A stretch of DNA of 13,971 nucleotides, taken from JAGMDK01 sp023128695 (GTDB lineage Bacteria > Planctomycetota > Phycisphaerae > UBA1845 > Fen-1342). Shown here piece by piece: positions 13,843-13,971 of this stretch. Below the pieces are notes generated by a model. It was given only the letters and a program-made list of their open reading frames with translations. It searched no databases and was not told where the DNA came from. Positions within the stretch are counted from its first letter, which is position 1. Every line of letters begins with the position of its first letter. The stretch covers positions 1 through 13,971 of the forward strand of contig DAOVQG010000105.1 of the NCBI GenBank assembly GCA_030628805.1, given 5' to 3'. Made by a program: the position numbers and the translations under genes.

Positions 13843-13922
13843 CGGCCGGGCTCCGTACCGGCCGTAGGACACGGGAAAATACTCGTCGCCAGCAACGGCC
13901 GGTACGGAGCCCGGCCGCTACA
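13838..13922. repeat. 85-bp palindromic element, family D copy 2
   Basis: Perfect 28-bp inverted arms (TGTAGCGGCCGGGCTC...) enclose a 29-bp loop, the same sizes as 7459-7543. Arms fold individually as CGGCCGG...CCGGCCG. Compared with copy 1, a T-A pair in the stem has become G-C. The loop resembles the complement of the other copy's loop (about 16 of 29 positions). The left end supplies the TAG stop of the epimerase gene. Confidence 0.95.
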
Positions 13923-13930
13923 TTGTGTGG

Positions 13931-13971
13931 CACCGGCTTCCAGCCGGTGGAACGGCCGGTACGGGGCCCGG
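13931..13971. repeat. Further palindromic units running off the window edge
   Basis: A perfect hairpin, CACCGGCT-TCC-AGCCGGTG (13931-13949), is followed by a 20-bp unit (13952-13971) that matches the inner part of a family D arm with one mismatch. More repeats probably continue beyond the window. Confidence 0.75.

Overview
The window is GC-rich chromosomal DNA carrying single-copy housekeeping genes (uvrA-like, accA, trpF, recO, a LON-domain protein, an M48 protease, an enolase-superfamily epimerase). Dense families of short GC-rich palindromes and 7-bp tandem arrays separate them. From memory, this combination of repeats translating as GGTAVSAV, GSAGASPSQ or SAVSFQR is common in planctomycete genomes, and the DUF2617-like and 112-aa proteins also resemble planctomycete ones. 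I therefore infer Planctomycetota; no rRNA or other taxonomic marker is present. I see no tRNA, rRNA, CRISPR array, prophage, integrase or transposase gene.

Layout. 69-2134 (minus): two TPR genes with a 4-bp ATGA overlap. 2482-4455 (minus): a UvrA-like protein that has only the first half of UvrA. 4483-4789: nested palindromes. 4807-5379 (minus): DUF2617-like protein with an extended -10 promoter. 5524-6594 (minus): accA with a sigma70-like promoter. 6595-7214: mostly non-coding, with one palindromic element. 7215-7439 (plus): unrecognised 74-aa ORF. 7539-8186 (minus): trpF, ending inside an 85-bp palindromic element. 8260-9765 (plus): membrane M48 protease, converging with 9762-10442 (minus), a stand-alone LON-domain protein. 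10443-11389: a 950-bp non-coding island of nested inverted repeats and heptamer arrays. 11390-12148 (minus): recO. 12274-12485: a 134-bp palindromic element and a heptamer array. 12488-13842 (plus): a two-gene unit of an unknown 112-aa protein and a dipeptide-epimerase-like enzyme, whose stop codon lies inside a second 85-bp element.

The genes do not form one pathway. They look like separate transcription units for DNA repair (UvrA-like, RecO), fatty-acid synthesis (AccA), tryptophan synthesis (TrpF), proteostasis (M48, LON) and cell-wall peptide or dipeptide metabolism (epimerase). The most unusual content is between genes. At least seven palindrome families are built as inverted pairs of small hairpins, like REPINs (paired REP sequences). 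Substitutions between related arms preserve pairing inside each hairpin, palindromes lie inside the loops of other palindromes, and one family supplies the TAG stop codon of two unrelated genes in the same phase. Every tandem array in the window has a 7-bp period. No mobilising enzyme is visible here, so a trans-acting REP-associated (RAYT-type) transposase is only an inference.
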